From: an uncultured Acetatifactor sp.
Lineage (GTDB): Bacteria > Bacillota > Clostridia > Lachnospirales > Lachnospiraceae
NCBI GenBank assembly: GCA_934433135.1
Contig: CAKRZO010000017.1
Span: forward strand, 1-64,000
DNA: 64,000 nucleotides
Direction: 5' to 3'
The position numbers were made by a program, and so were the translations under genes. The notes under the pieces are model-generated. The model had not been told where the DNA came from. It made no database searches and was given only the letters and a program-made list of their open reading frames with translations. Of this stretch, positions 1 to 8,434 are shown piece by piece (positions within the stretch are counted from its first letter, which is position 1; each line of letters starts with the position of its first letter).

Positions 1-29
1 TTTTCAGATGCTATTTATTGCATTTCCTG

Positions 30-182
30 CATCATCTGCAAAAGGTTTGGATTTTATTTAAGTTTGGATATCTGCAGTCGTGAGGGGTATGCTTCTTACC
101 ATGTATCGTAGGAATACCAAGGTCATTCAGGCAATCATAACTAAAAATGGGCGCAAAAATGCCTGGGAACAAAAGTTCTGGT
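30..182 (-). pseudogene. Relic of a tyrosine recombinase (integrase) C-terminal region
   Basis: Read on the minus strand this stretch gives a short open segment with the phrase LGIPTIHGKKHTPHDCR (HTPHDCR at 71-91). That resembles the box before the conserved Arg-His of clostridial tyrosine recombinases (usually HTPHDCRHTFA). The RHTF part is corrupted and the frame breaks just after it, although ADDAG, which often follows in these integrases, is visible in another frame. There is no start, no catalytic tyrosine and no full domain, so this is at most a decayed fragment. The rest of 1-212 shows no gene. The identification rests on one motif. Confidence 0.4.
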
Positions 183-212
183 TGAATTTTTTTGATTATA
201 GCCCCAGAAGCT

Positions 213-641
213 TCATGGCTTCTTCTTCCGATCCAGTCGTAGCATGGCGATAATTAAAGAAACCAACAAGATTCCGTGGGTAATGATATTGACATAAGCT
301 GCTGTGTTGATATCATAGATTACCCATAGAAAAGAGTTCGCCGTCATGAACCATCTGTATTTTTTAGAATCTGTCTGGACAATGGCAAGAATGTACAAAA
401 GGGAACAGGCACAGCTGACAAGATCTGCCCAGCCTTGATATACCACGATGGTGCCAATGATATAAATAAAGGCAAATAAAACAGACAAAAGAGTTTTCCT
501 ACATTGGCGCCAATCGGCCTTGTTGACAAAATAAATTGCCAATGACTGCAAAGCTGCTACGATACAGATCCAGGCTCCGGACAAACCGCCCAGGAAAACA
601 AAGCTGAATGCAATTGCCAGATTGGAAGCAATTTCTCCCAA
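213..641 (-). CDS. YgjV-family inner-membrane protein, 5' end uncertain
   Basis: A hydrophobic protein of about 142 residues with four or five membrane segments and a basic tail (RLDRKKKP). Its pattern fits the YgjV/Imp-YgjV family of small bacterial membrane proteins of unknown function, in particular the GEIASNLAIAFSFVFLGG-type segment and a C-terminal NIITHGILL region. The only usable start is TTG at 641. However, family-like hydrophobic sequence continues upstream in frame to about 720 and stops at a TAA at 723-725 with no ATG, GTG or TTG. Either the gene lost its original start or a rare start (ATA/ATT) is used. It is flanked by an integrase relic and a long hairpin, which suggests rearrangement. 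Confidence 0.6.
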   Translation of the reverse strand: MGEIASNLAIAFSFVFLGGLSGAWICIVAALQSLAIYFVNKADWRQCRKTLLSVLFAFIYIIGTIVVYQGWADLVSCACSLLYILAIVQTDSKKYRWFMTANSFLWVIYDINTAAYVNIITHGILLVSLIIAMLRLDRKKKP

Positions 642-735
642 CAGGATATGTTTTACACTCCTAAATTGGACAATGATGACAGAAATCAGCAGTGCATATA
701 CGGATAACAGTATAGTGTTTTTTTAATTATGGCGC

Positions 736-791
736 CTTTCAAGCAGACAGGCGGAATTGGTTTTTTATGAATCCGCCTGTCTGCCTGAAAG
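736..791. terminator. 20-bp inverted repeat downstream of the alpha-galactosidase gene
   Basis: Arms 736-755 and 772-791 pair over 20 bp with one mismatch and a 16-nt T-rich loop. It lies just after the stop of the GH4 gene on the minus strand, so it probably ends or protects that transcript. No clean T-run follows the stem on either strand, so it is not a textbook intrinsic terminator. Confidence 0.55.
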
Positions 792-807
792 GAAAACTAT
801 TATGGTG

Positions 808-2127
808 TTATTTAAATTGAGGCAAATAATTTTTATTCTGTTCCAACATCTCGTCTACCATCTGTTGAATCTCATCTAACGTAAGTACAGCACTGGTTAG
901 AGGATCAAAAGCAACTGCATGAAATACCTTGCGTGCATCACCTTCTAAAGCTGCTGCAACTGCCAGTTCTTCACAGCGTGCGGATGTGTTTACTAAAACT
1001 GCTAAATGATCCGGCAACGGTCCCACATGTATCGGCTCTAAGGAACCTTTGGAAGCAAGTATCGGTACTTCTACACAACAGCCTTCCGGAAGGTTATCGA
1101 TCAATCCAAAATTGCGGACATTTCCGTTAAATTTAAACATGGTATTGTCACCAAAAACAGCATTGAAGATATAAGAGGCATATTCATTTGTTCTGGAAAG
1201 ATTAATTTCTTCGGCATTCAGCCAATCGTCAATCTCTTTACGCCAGGTGTTTTTGCGATCTGTGTACTGTTTTAAGGTGAAGGCATGCATGCCGGGATTC
1301 CAGCCGGTACCTGGTGTACAGTATTTTTCCAGCAGATCTGGGCGTTTTCTGTACCAGGAAACGTACTCGCTGGCATGGCCGGAAGATTCGGTTACGTAAT
1401 AATCCAGATTCAGGAACAGGTTGTTTCGCACGATTTCCTCATTGTAAAAGTTTTCATTTTCTTCGAGTGTTTTTCTGATCAGTGGGTAGGCATCCTGCCC
1501 GTTCCATTTGTATTCCAGATAAAAAGCCTGATGATTGATGCCGGCACAGGTATATGTAATTTCATCCATAGGGGCACCGATCCATCGTGCCAGCATTTCT
1601 GAGGTTTGTTGTACACTGTGGCACAGACCGGTGATTTTCAATTTTGGGAAGCGCTCCTGCATTGCGCGGCAGAGCATGGCCATAGGATTGGTATAATTCA
1701 GCAAAACTGCATCAGGGCAATATTTTTCTACATCTGCACAGATGTCGAGCATAACAGGAATGGTTCTCAATGCGCGGAAGATACCTGCCGGTCCACGGGT
1801 ATCACCAACACAGATGTCTATGTTATATTTCTTAGGAATTAAAATATCGTGTTGCCATACTTCAACGTCCCCGGACAAAATCGTGCACACCACACCGTCT
1901 GCGCCCTCCAAAGCTTCTGCGCGATTTGTTGTGGCAGAGACGGTTGCAGGATAATTTCCTGCAGCAATAATTTTTTTCACGGCACGATAGATTGCATCGA
2001 GACGTTCTGGGTCAATATCCATTAACGCAATATGCCCATCTGCAAAAGCCGGAAAAGTTAATAAGTCTGTGACCAGTCTGCGGGTGAAGCCAAAGCTGCC
2101 GCCGCCAATAAAAGCAAATTTTCTCAT
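808..2127 (-). CDS. melA: Alpha-galactosidase, glycoside hydrolase family 4
   Basis: 439 residues, normal GH4 length. The N-terminus carries a Rossmann NAD-binding loop (FIGGGSFGFT, residues 6-15). GH4 enzymes use NAD+, Mn2+ and redox chemistry at C3 to cleave the glycosidic bond. The motif CHSV near residue 168 is the one found in MelA-type alpha-galactosidases, whereas 6-phosphoglycosidases have CNVP. NYTNPMAM, CAGINH (metal histidine), YVTESSGH and NVRNFGLIDNLPEGCC also match E. coli MelA closely. The ATG at 2127 follows a GGAGGA ribosome site. No signal peptide, so cytoplasmic. It is transcribed divergently from an AraC regulator that very likely controls it. Substrate is probably melibiose/raffinose-type galactosides, though no dedicated transporter is adjacent. 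Confidence 0.93.
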   Translation of the reverse strand: MRKFAFIGGGSFGFTRRLVTDLLTFPAFADGHIALMDIDPERLDAIYRAVKKIIAAGNYPATVSATTNRAEALEGADGVVCTILSGDVEVWQHDILIPKKYNIDICVGDTRGPAGIFRALRTIPVMLDICADVEKYCPDAVLLNYTNPMAMLCRAMQERFPKLKITGLCHSVQQTSEMLARWIGAPMDEITYTCAGINHQAFYLEYKWNGQDAYPLIRKTLEENENFYNEEIVRNNLFLNLDYYVTESSGHASEYVSWYRKRPDLLEKYCTPGTGWNPGMHAFTLKQYTDRKNTWRKEIDDWLNAEEINLSRTNEYASYIFNAVFGDNTMFKFNGNVRNFGLIDNLPEGCCVEVPILASKGSLEPIHVGPLPDHLAVLVNTSARCEELAVAAALEGDARKVFHAVAFDPLTSAVLTLDEIQQMVDEMLEQNKNYLPQFK

Positions 2128-2184
2128 GGTGATATTTCCTCCGTGTTTTCATTTATTTATCTAGCAATTACCAAATTGAGTGGT

Positions 2185-2222
2185 GAATAAAAATCGAAAT
2201 GTAAACCTTTTGATTTTTATTC
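2185..2222. promoter_or_regulatory. Palindromic candidate operator between melA and its AraC regulator
   Basis: An 11-bp perfect inverted repeat, GAATAAAAATC at 2185-2195 and GATTTTTATTC at 2212-2222, sits in the 268-bp divergent intergenic region. Such sites upstream of a GH gene paired with an AraC regulator are plausible operators. A TATAAT-rich tract at about 2250-2270 could be the promoter -10 for the regulator. Confidence 0.45.
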
Positions 2223-2395
2223 ATTACTAATTGAGTTTTGCGATGAATGTATTATAATATATAATATATTTGGTTGTACATGAAGAATTGGACATACAAC
2301 TTTAGATTTTAGACATTTTAAATAAGAGCTCCTACCAGAGTACCTTTTGGGGTTATTGTATTATAGCGATTGTTTCTATTAAGGAGAGAAACCAT

Positions 2396-3163
2396 ATGCG
2401 AATTGACACTTTTCAAGTATATCTTCACCGATTTTACACAAATACTTATGCATTCGATGGACATCGTCATCCCCAGTGTGAAGCAAATATTGTTCTGGAT
2501 GGATGTCTTGAGGTTACCTGTGCTGATACAGTAATCTGTCTCCATGCTGGTGAAGCAGCTTTGTGGAATGCTGACAATTTCCATCGTTACCGCATCATAT
2601 CGGAGGGTATAACAGAATTTATTTCCCTGCATTTCACTTCGGCAGATATCACCCTTCCAGGGACCATGCCGGTCGTTTACCATTTGTCGGAGTCTGATCT
2701 GGCTCTTGTACGGATTCTGGACGAAGAAACAGAAGGCGGCAAGGCAAAAATCAATCGGGCGGCTCATGATCTTTTGGAGGCGCTGTTTCTTCGGCTCGAC
2801 CGGAAAACGATGGAGCCGGAGCTGTCTAAAAGTCCGGCCTCTCTGATCTACCGCGATGCAGTTAATTTGATGAGTGAAAATCTCGGTGAGAAGCTGAATA
2901 CCAGAATGATATCACAACATTGCGGTGTCTGTCTGACTTCTTTAAAAAATGCCTTTTCGGTGTGTGCCGGAAAAGGCGTTATGGAGTATTTTCTTGATCT
3001 GAAAATGGAGAAAGCGAGGGAAATGCTGCTTCGTGGAATTAACTCCGAAACGATTGCTGTCACACTGGGTTTTTCATCGCCATCTTATTTTTCACAGTGC
3101 TTTCGTCGGGAAAATGGATGCAGTGCCCGCGAATTTGTGAATTCTGTCAAAGACTGTAGCTGA
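2396..3163 (+). CDS. AraC-family regulator with N-terminal cupin sensor
   Basis: 255 residues: a sugar-sensing cupin-like half (FDGHRHPQCEANIVLDG, HAGEAALWNADNFHRYR) and a C-terminal double helix-turn-helix AraC domain from about residue 150 (LNTRMISQHCGVC; second helix IAVTLGFSSPSYFSQCFRRENGCS). The ATG at 2396 follows a ribosome site AAGGAGAG. It faces melA head to head and is the probable galactoside-responsive regulator of that gene. The stop codon lies inside one arm of a very long hairpin (3149-3227). Confidence 0.9.
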   Translation: MRIDTFQVYLHRFYTNTYAFDGHRHPQCEANIVLDGCLEVTCADTVICLHAGEAALWNADNFHRYRIISEGITEFISLHFTSADITLPGTMPVVYHLSESDLALVRILDEETEGGKAKINRAAHDLLEALFLRLDRKTMEPELSKSPASLIYRDAVNLMSENLGEKLNTRMISQHCGVCLTSLKNAFSVCAGKGVMEYFLDLKMEKAREMLLRGINSETIAVTLGFSSPSYFSQCFRRENGCSAREFVNSVKDCS

Positions 3164-3227
3164 AGTATGCAGCAAATGTCAGATACAATTTATCTGGCAT
3201 TTGCTGCATACTTCAGCTACAGTCTTT
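3149..3227 (+). terminator. Very long hairpin spanning the araC stop codon
   Basis: Arms 3149-3185 and 3191-3227 are complementary over about 37 bp with only one G-U wobble, and the loop is about 5 nt. The right arm is followed by GTTTTATGG, a weak U tract. The left arm contains the last codons and the stop of the regulator gene. It can act as an intrinsic terminator but is far longer than usual. Confidence 0.7.
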
Positions 3228-3236
3228 GTTTTATGG

Positions 3237-3362
3237 TCAATTTCCGCTATTATTATCAAACAAACCGACAGTAAAAGTCAAATATCTGTTGTGTGTCGAG
3301 AAATCGGATAGGAAAACGATTCTTGGGTTCTTCAAACTTAGGATCTCACGATACTTGGTCAT
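3237..3362 (-). pseudogene. IS21-type istA 5' remnant
   Basis: A strong ribosome site (AAAGGAGGT) precedes an ATG at 3362 whose first residues, MTKYREILSLK, match the usual start of IS21-family IstA transposases in Firmicutes. The frame then diverges and ends after 41 codons. The sequence upstream of the ATG (about 3363-3490) has the short TGTAAATTGACAGATACC-like repeats seen near IS21 ends. Only the left end of an element seems to remain. Confidence 0.5.
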
Positions 3363-3493
3363 GATTGTGACCTCCTTTATCTGTATTCACACCATCAAGT
3401 GTGTAGTTCCAGTATAAAGGATTTATATGCATCTTACGAAGTTTTCTGGCCGGGGCAAGGCATCTGGTATCTGTCAATTTACACTGCGCCGGC

Positions 3494-3599
3494 TTTTGAG
3501 GCACTTACATACCAAGCCTGCCGCAATGGTGAATAGCTCCCCATTGAGTACGCAAATCGACGGCTATAATGACCGCTGATAAAAAACTCAAAAAATTTA
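3494..3599 (-). repeat. ~105-bp repeat, copy A (inverted relative to 11785-11894)
   Basis: Read on the minus strand this segment aligns by eye with 11785-11894 on the plus strand at roughly 80% identity. Shared blocks are AATTTTTTGAGTTTTT, CATTAT, GCCGATTTG-like, and AGGCTTGGTATGTAAG/TAAGTGCCTCAAAA. The two copies face opposite ways and bracket the 3.6-11.8 kb sugar-uptake module. Copy A abuts the istA remnant, so the repeat may be an insertion-sequence end. Otherwise 3363-3690 holds no gene. Confidence 0.6.
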
Positions 3600-3690
3600 C
3601 ACTCTTTACTTTACTCTCTTTATGAGCAGCGTGCCTTTTATACAATGATTTAAAATATCCAGATTATGTGGAATCGGCGTCATGGTTCTG

Positions 3691-5829
3691 TCAGCGGAAT
3701 TGTGAAGGTTTATCTCCGAAGTAAGTGCGGAATGTCTTAGTGAAATGAGAAACACTGCTATATCCTACCATATTGGAAATTTCTGACACTGCAAGGTGTG
3801 TTTTCAACAATTCTTTTGCCCTTTCCATTCGCAGAGATACTACGTATGAACGAAATGACACCCCGATTGCATCTTGAATCATAACGCTTAATTGAGGAAT
3901 ATTATATCCAAATTTTTCCTTTAGCAAATTTAAACTCATGTCATAATTGCAAAAATTTGAGTGAATAAAATCAATAATTTCCTGCGCGCTGTTGGCAGCC
4001 TTAGAAGCCTTATCGAGCATAAAACTGTACAGCCAATCGACCAGCTCGCTGTATGCTTGAATAAAGCTTTCAGCAGATGGCGACATAATAATGGCTAAAT
4101 TTTGTTCTTGTGAAATCGTTGTCCCCAGTTCTCCTGCAATTTTATTTAAAGACAACATCATGTTATTATAAAAATTTCTGAGAAATACAGTAGAGTGAGT
4201 GCTTGAATTTAAGAGTCTCAGGCATTGTTGTAGACTGGTTTGTACTTCAAAAAACTGTTTCTTTTTCAGCGATTGATAGACAATATGCGGTATGTTTTCT
4301 AACTGAAAAATTACATCATTCGGCTCCTTTGGGGAATTTTCAAATAAGACGATCCTGTTTCTGCTACATCTGGCTTCATATAGAGAAGAATGAGCCTCTA
4401 ATAAGGCAGTAGGTATTTGGTCGATACTTTTCATACTTCTACTGCATCCCACAAAAGCTCTGATTGGTAATTTGTCAAAGAAATCTGAAATAATATCAAG
4501 AAAGTTGTCCTTAGTATGCTGAGAACTTGTAAGACCTATTAACAAACTGATGCAATAATCTGCGCCCAACTCACCGATGAACAGATCACAGCTTATCAGG
4601 TCACTTAATTCTTCCAGCTCATCATATATGTCCTTTTCTGTGGGTTCTACATTGACAGCAAGCACATAATAATAATCTTTTGATAATACAATCCCCATTT
4701 CAATAGCTTGGGCCTGAAGCACGTGACTGATACTGTTATTGAGAATGATATCCACCATCTGATGTTTTAGGATTGTCTTTTGTTGTTCTATATCCTGCTG
4801 ATGTTTTTTTTCGTTTTCCAGCAGCTTTTCAAATGCATGAGAAATGCGGTGAAACTCGTTTTCGGAATCGTCTTCATTTGTTGGGGCAATCATATTTTGC
4901 AGTTTTTTGATGGGGCGGTAACTCCTAAAAGACAGAATAACCGTAAGACATAGCAACAATGGTATGATCAATGCCATAATAATACCAATAGTGCTATGAT
5001 AATTTATCAAAATAGTCTGATCTACGATTTGTTCTGTACTTGCGCTCAGCTGAAATTGCAGATCAGAGGATAATGTGCTGTATATTTTATTCGTGTCAGG
5101 CAGATTAATAAATTCCACCGGTGGCTTTTTGTAAATACCTTTATTCGTAATATAAAAAAGGACTTCATCACCATAGGTAAACAGCAAGGACTTCTCCTTT
5201 AAACCAAATGTTGCCATCCGGGTTTGCAGCACGGAATGAGGTATTATGAAAACAACAGTTGCACTGGACGAGATAGAAGGAGATCCAGCGATATTTATTG
5301 GAAACACAAATAACGCCAGTTTTTCTCCGTCCCCATCGCTTATCAATACGGTTGCCTTCCGGCACTCCTGAATTTCCTGCCATACATTTTGATAATCGTG
5401 CCATTTCAGTTTTTTTGAAAAATAGGTATCGATATCAAACGAAGTCCCCTGACCACTGTATAAGATAGAAAAATCATGATAATACAGAAAGTATTCTTGA
5501 ATCATAGGGGAATAAGATTCGTATTTGACAAGAGAGGAAAGCAGCTCCGTCTCATAATATTTATTGCGCAAAAAATAGGAAGGCCTATAAGGAAGCCCCA
5601 ATTGAATTTTTTTTGTAATATCTTTCATTAAATCGTATTGAATCTGAAAGTCAACTGCAGCATTATTTAGGTTGCTGGCGGCGGTATTTGTATTTGCTTT
5701 CATAATCTCCTTGGCAGAAATCAAAACCATAATACCACTGATAATGAATCCTGCCAGTATAACTGCAACGAAATAAGAAAATAAGTATTGATACCAAACG
5801 CTTTTTTTAATATGTTTCAGAATTGACAT
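3691..5829 (-). CDS. Membrane-anchored AraC-family transcription activator (YesS-like)
   Basis: 712 residues from the ATG at 5829, which has an AGGAG site 7 nt upstream. A TTG further up would add 19 residues and has no such site. Order: a membrane helix near residues 15-38, an extracellular sensor region to about 275, a second helix near 280-300, a cytoplasmic linker starting at SYRPIKKL, a degenerate middle domain, and an AraC helix-turn-helix domain in the last ~100 residues (VSEISNMVGYSSVSHFTKTFRTYFGDKPSQFR). Such one-component receptors sense extracellular glycans and activate adjacent transporter genes. It is divergent from the ABC permease operon, whose promoter carries three repeats suited to an AraC activator. 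Confidence 0.88.
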   Translation of the reverse strand: MSILKHIKKSVWYQYLFSYFVAVILAGFIISGIMVLISAKEIMKANTNTAASNLNNAAVDFQIQYDLMKDITKKIQLGLPYRPSYFLRNKYYETELLSSLVKYESYSPMIQEYFLYYHDFSILYSGQGTSFDIDTYFSKKLKWHDYQNVWQEIQECRKATVLISDGDGEKLALFVFPINIAGSPSISSSATVVFIIPHSVLQTRMATFGLKEKSLLFTYGDEVLFYITNKGIYKKPPVEFINLPDTNKIYSTLSSDLQFQLSASTEQIVDQTILINYHSTIGIIMALIIPLLLCLTVILSFRSYRPIKKLQNMIAPTNEDDSENEFHRISHAFEKLLENEKKHQQDIEQQKTILKHQMVDIILNNSISHVLQAQAIEMGIVLSKDYYYVLAVNVEPTEKDIYDELEELSDLISCDLFIGELGADYCISLLIGLTSSQHTKDNFLDIISDFFDKLPIRAFVGCSRSMKSIDQIPTALLEAHSSLYEARCSRNRIVLFENSPKEPNDVIFQLENIPHIVYQSLKKKQFFEVQTSLQQCLRLLNSSTHSTVFLRNFYNNMMLSLNKIAGELGTTISQEQNLAIIMSPSAESFIQAYSELVDWLYSFMLDKASKAANSAQEIIDFIHSNFCNYDMSLNLLKEKFGYNIPQLSVMIQDAIGVSFRSYVVSLRMERAKELLKTHLAVSEISNMVGYSSVSHFTKTFRTYFGDKPSQFR

Positions 5830-5987
5830 ATCGAGCTCCTCACTTTTTGAGAATTGTATGGTTATCAGGTGTAAAAGCCTGTCCAATGTCCACGCAGGAA
5901 GCCGTACAAGTAGTCATCTTAGTCGGCCATTGACAATACTTTTATAGTATATTTTACCATGAAACCATATGGAATGACAAGTGTGAT

Positions 5988-6079
5988 AAAAAAACGCACA
6001 TGAAAAAAAACACACATGATACGGAATCACAGCACATAAAAAAACACACTTGATTAAGCAATTGCTTGCCATATATAAT
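5988..6079 (+). promoter_or_regulatory. Promoter of the ABC transporter operon with three direct-repeat operators
   Basis: Three near-identical A-tract elements of the form AAAAAACRCACWTGA occur at 5988-6003, 6003-6019 and 6038-6053. The third overlaps a -35 box TTGATT (6050-6055), which is 18 bp from a -10 box TATAAT (6074-6079). This is the layout of an AraC-type activator binding next to polymerase. The rest of 5830-6177 shows nothing else clear. Confidence 0.65.
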
Positions 6080-6177
6080 TCAAACACAGGTGCGGAGTTC
6101 CATCACACTGGTATGCTTTCGTGTCGGCTTCTCTGCTCTGATATCACCATTTGTGAAAGGTAAGGAGTGTTGTATCA

Positions 6178-7113
6178 ATGTCAAAAAGTAGATTTGGTAA
6201 AAAAAGATTGCATCAGTTTAAGCTTGTATTACGAAATAATTGGCAACTATATGTTCTGATATTGCCTGCTGTCATTTATGTGTTGATTTTTAATTATTTT
6301 CCCATGTACGGTGTGCAACTTGCTTTCAAAGATTATCGTTCCAATTTGGGAATATGGGGGAGTCCCTGGGTTGGTCTGGACCATTTCAAACGGTTTATTG
6401 AGTATCCCTATTTTGGACAAATGGTTTGGAATACTTTTTCCATTAACTTATATTCTTTGGTTGCAGGATTCCCTTTGCCCATTATTCTTGCACTTTTGAT
6501 TAATGAAATTCGTTCCGCCAGATTCAAGAAAACAGTGCAAATGATTACCTACGCACCTCATTTTATCTCAACGGTTGTTGTGTGTGGAATGATTCTTCTT
6601 TTTACGGCAAAAGAAAGCGGCATCATTAATCATATCCTTTCTTTTTTGGGGGCGAGACGAATTGACTTTATGACGCAGCCTCAGTGGTTTAAAACAGTTT
6701 ATGTATTGTCCGGTATCTGGCAAGGTACGGGATGGGGATCTATTATTTATCTGGCAGCGTTGTCCGGTGTCTCTCAGGAACTGGCGGAAGCTGCACGTAT
6801 AGACGGTGCTACACGCTTGCAAATTATACGCCACATAAATATTCCTCATATTCTGCCTACTATTATTCTGATGTTGATTATGAATTGTGGAAGTTTGCTA
6901 AGCTTGGGTTTTGAGAAGGTCTGGCTACTGCAAAATCCTTTAAATATGGACGCATCTGAAATTGTTTCTACTTATGTGTATAAAGTGGGTTTAAATGGTG
7001 GGCGTTATAGTTACTCGGCTGCTATTGGTTTGTTTAATACGATAGTAAATTTTGTAATAGTGATTCTAGTCAACACTATTGCAAAAAGGACAGGGGAGAC
7101 CTCTCTTTGGTAA
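6178..7113 (+). CDS. Carbohydrate ABC transporter permease, LplB type
   Basis: 311 residues with six predicted membrane helices (first near 26-46, LYVLILPAVIYVLIFNYFP) and the EAA loop that contacts the ATPase (ELAEAARIDGATRLQIIRHINIPHI, about residues 201-225). This is the LplB branch of sugar permeases, which serves transporters for larger glycans and normally shares a genome-wide MsmX/UgpC-type ATPase; no ATPase gene is present here. ATG at 6178 follows AAGGAGTG. First gene of a permease-permease-lipoprotein operon. Confidence 0.92.
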   Translation: MSKSRFGKKRLHQFKLVLRNNWQLYVLILPAVIYVLIFNYFPMYGVQLAFKDYRSNLGIWGSPWVGLDHFKRFIEYPYFGQMVWNTFSINLYSLVAGFPLPIILALLINEIRSARFKKTVQMITYAPHFISTVVVCGMILLFTAKESGIINHILSFLGARRIDFMTQPQWFKTVYVLSGIWQGTGWGSIIYLAALSGVSQELAEAARIDGATRLQIIRHINIPHILPTIILMLIMNCGSLLSLGFEKVWLLQNPLNMDASEIVSTYVYKVGLNGGRYSYSAAIGLFNTIVNFVIVILVNTIAKRTGETSLW

Positions 7114-7163
7114 CTTACATAGCCGTTTCGCGGTCGTCAACAGGAAAAAAGGAGATTAAAAAA

Positions 7164-8063
7164 ATGAAGCAAGGAAGAGACAATTTCAGGTTTGACATTA
7201 TTGTTACAATTGTCGTTACAATTATTTCACTTATTACATTGTACCCCATTTTGTTTGTGCTTATGGCATCGTTTTCCGACCCTTATGAAGTTGCATCAGG
7301 CAATATATTTCTTTTGCCCAAAGGATTTTCGCTGGCCGCATATCAAAATGTTTTTCGAAATACGGACATTTGGAGAGGTTATTTTAACACGATTCTGTAT
7401 ACAATTTTTGGGACTGCATTCAGCTTGTTCCTGACAGTGACATCTGCATTTGTATTAAGTCGGAAAAAACTTCCGGGGCATGGACTGCTGTCCTGGTTTT
7501 TTCTGTTTACCATGTATTTCAATGGAGGATTGATTCCGACGTTTTTGCTCGTTGGTTCATTAGGTCTGTATAATAAACCTTATACGCTGATTATTCTGGG
7601 GGCATTTAGTGTTTACAATATGATTATTACACGCTCGTATTTTCAAACTTCTATTCCTGAAACAATTTATGAAGCGGCGTATATTGATGGTGCAAATCAT
7701 TTTCGTATCTTTTTTCAAATTGCCCTGCCCCTTGCTGTTCCGATTATAGCGGTAATCTCTTTGTACTACGGTGTTTCTCAGTGGAATGGATATTTCAATG
7801 CACTTATCTATATCTCAGAAGAAGAATATATGCCGCTTCAGATTGTTTTAAGAAATATTTTAATTGGCAATCAAAATGCCCTGCAGCAGATTACCGAAGG
7901 GATGGAGGCTTCAGAAATGGAAGCGATTGCACAACGTGCATATATGGCGGAAGCGATGAAATATTCTTTGATTATTATTGCTTCAGCGCCGTTATTGGTT
8001 GCTTGTACCTCTGTACAGAAATACTTTGTAAAGGGGATTATGGTAGGTTCATTAAAGGGATAA
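7164..8063 (+). CDS. Carbohydrate ABC transporter permease, YtcP type
   Basis: 299 residues from the ATG at 7164, which has AAAGGAG upstream; an earlier in-frame TTG at 7107 lacks one. Six membrane helices, with the EAA loop ETIYEAAYIDGANHFRIFFQIALPL. It is the partner of the LplB-type permease 50 bp upstream, and the C-terminus YFVKGIMVGSLKG is typical of the YtcP branch. It forms the other half of the transmembrane channel. Confidence 0.92.
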   Translation: MKQGRDNFRFDIIVTIVVTIISLITLYPILFVLMASFSDPYEVASGNIFLLPKGFSLAAYQNVFRNTDIWRGYFNTILYTIFGTAFSLFLTVTSAFVLSRKKLPGHGLLSWFFLFTMYFNGGLIPTFLLVGSLGLYNKPYTLIILGAFSVYNMIITRSYFQTSIPETIYEAAYIDGANHFRIFFQIALPLAVPIIAVISLYYGVSQWNGYFNALIYISEEEYMPLQIVLRNILIGNQNALQQITEGMEASEMEAIAQRAYMAEAMKYSLIIIASAPLLVACTSVQKYFVKGIMVGSLKG

Positions 8064-8434
8064 GGGGTGAGGATAAGATTTGAGGAAATGGAATACGAAA
8101 GTATTCTAATAGACTTTTGATTGCCGGAGCCATAAGGTGGTATAAAATCACTCTCCTATCAAAAAGTTAATACAGGCTGCGCCAGAACGAATTGCTTTCT
8201 CAGTGAAAGGTACGGAGTACCATAAATTTGGGCGGTTTGTCAAGTGTTATACTGAGAAAATAGTGGGTGATTTTTATAATAAGGGGTCTGAAAGTCATAT
8301 AAAATATGAGTTGAAGATTCCGAATGTATATTACTGAATATGTGGAATTGGAAAGGGGGAGAGAACCTGTCTGGAAAAAGATGTTGATGAATTACCAATT
8401 ATAACAAACCAATTATGAAAAAGGAGAAAAGCTT
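8064..8434 (+). other. 371-bp spacer between permease and binding-lipoprotein genes
   Basis: No convincing gene. An open stretch of 63 codons (8146-8337, ending in KIPNVYY) lacks an ATG and a ribosome site and matches nothing I recognise. The spacer is long for this operon type and may carry its own promoter. The ribosome site of the next gene (AAAGGAGAA, about 8421-8429) is clear. Confidence 0.4.

Noticed and set aside
3226..3417. 63-codon plus-strand frame after the araC hairpin
   Set aside because: It starts in the hairpin, lacks a ribosome site and is antisense to the istA remnant.
8146..8337. 63-codon open stretch between permease and lipoprotein genes
   Set aside because: No ATG or ribosome site and no recognisable motif; noted only as spacer content.
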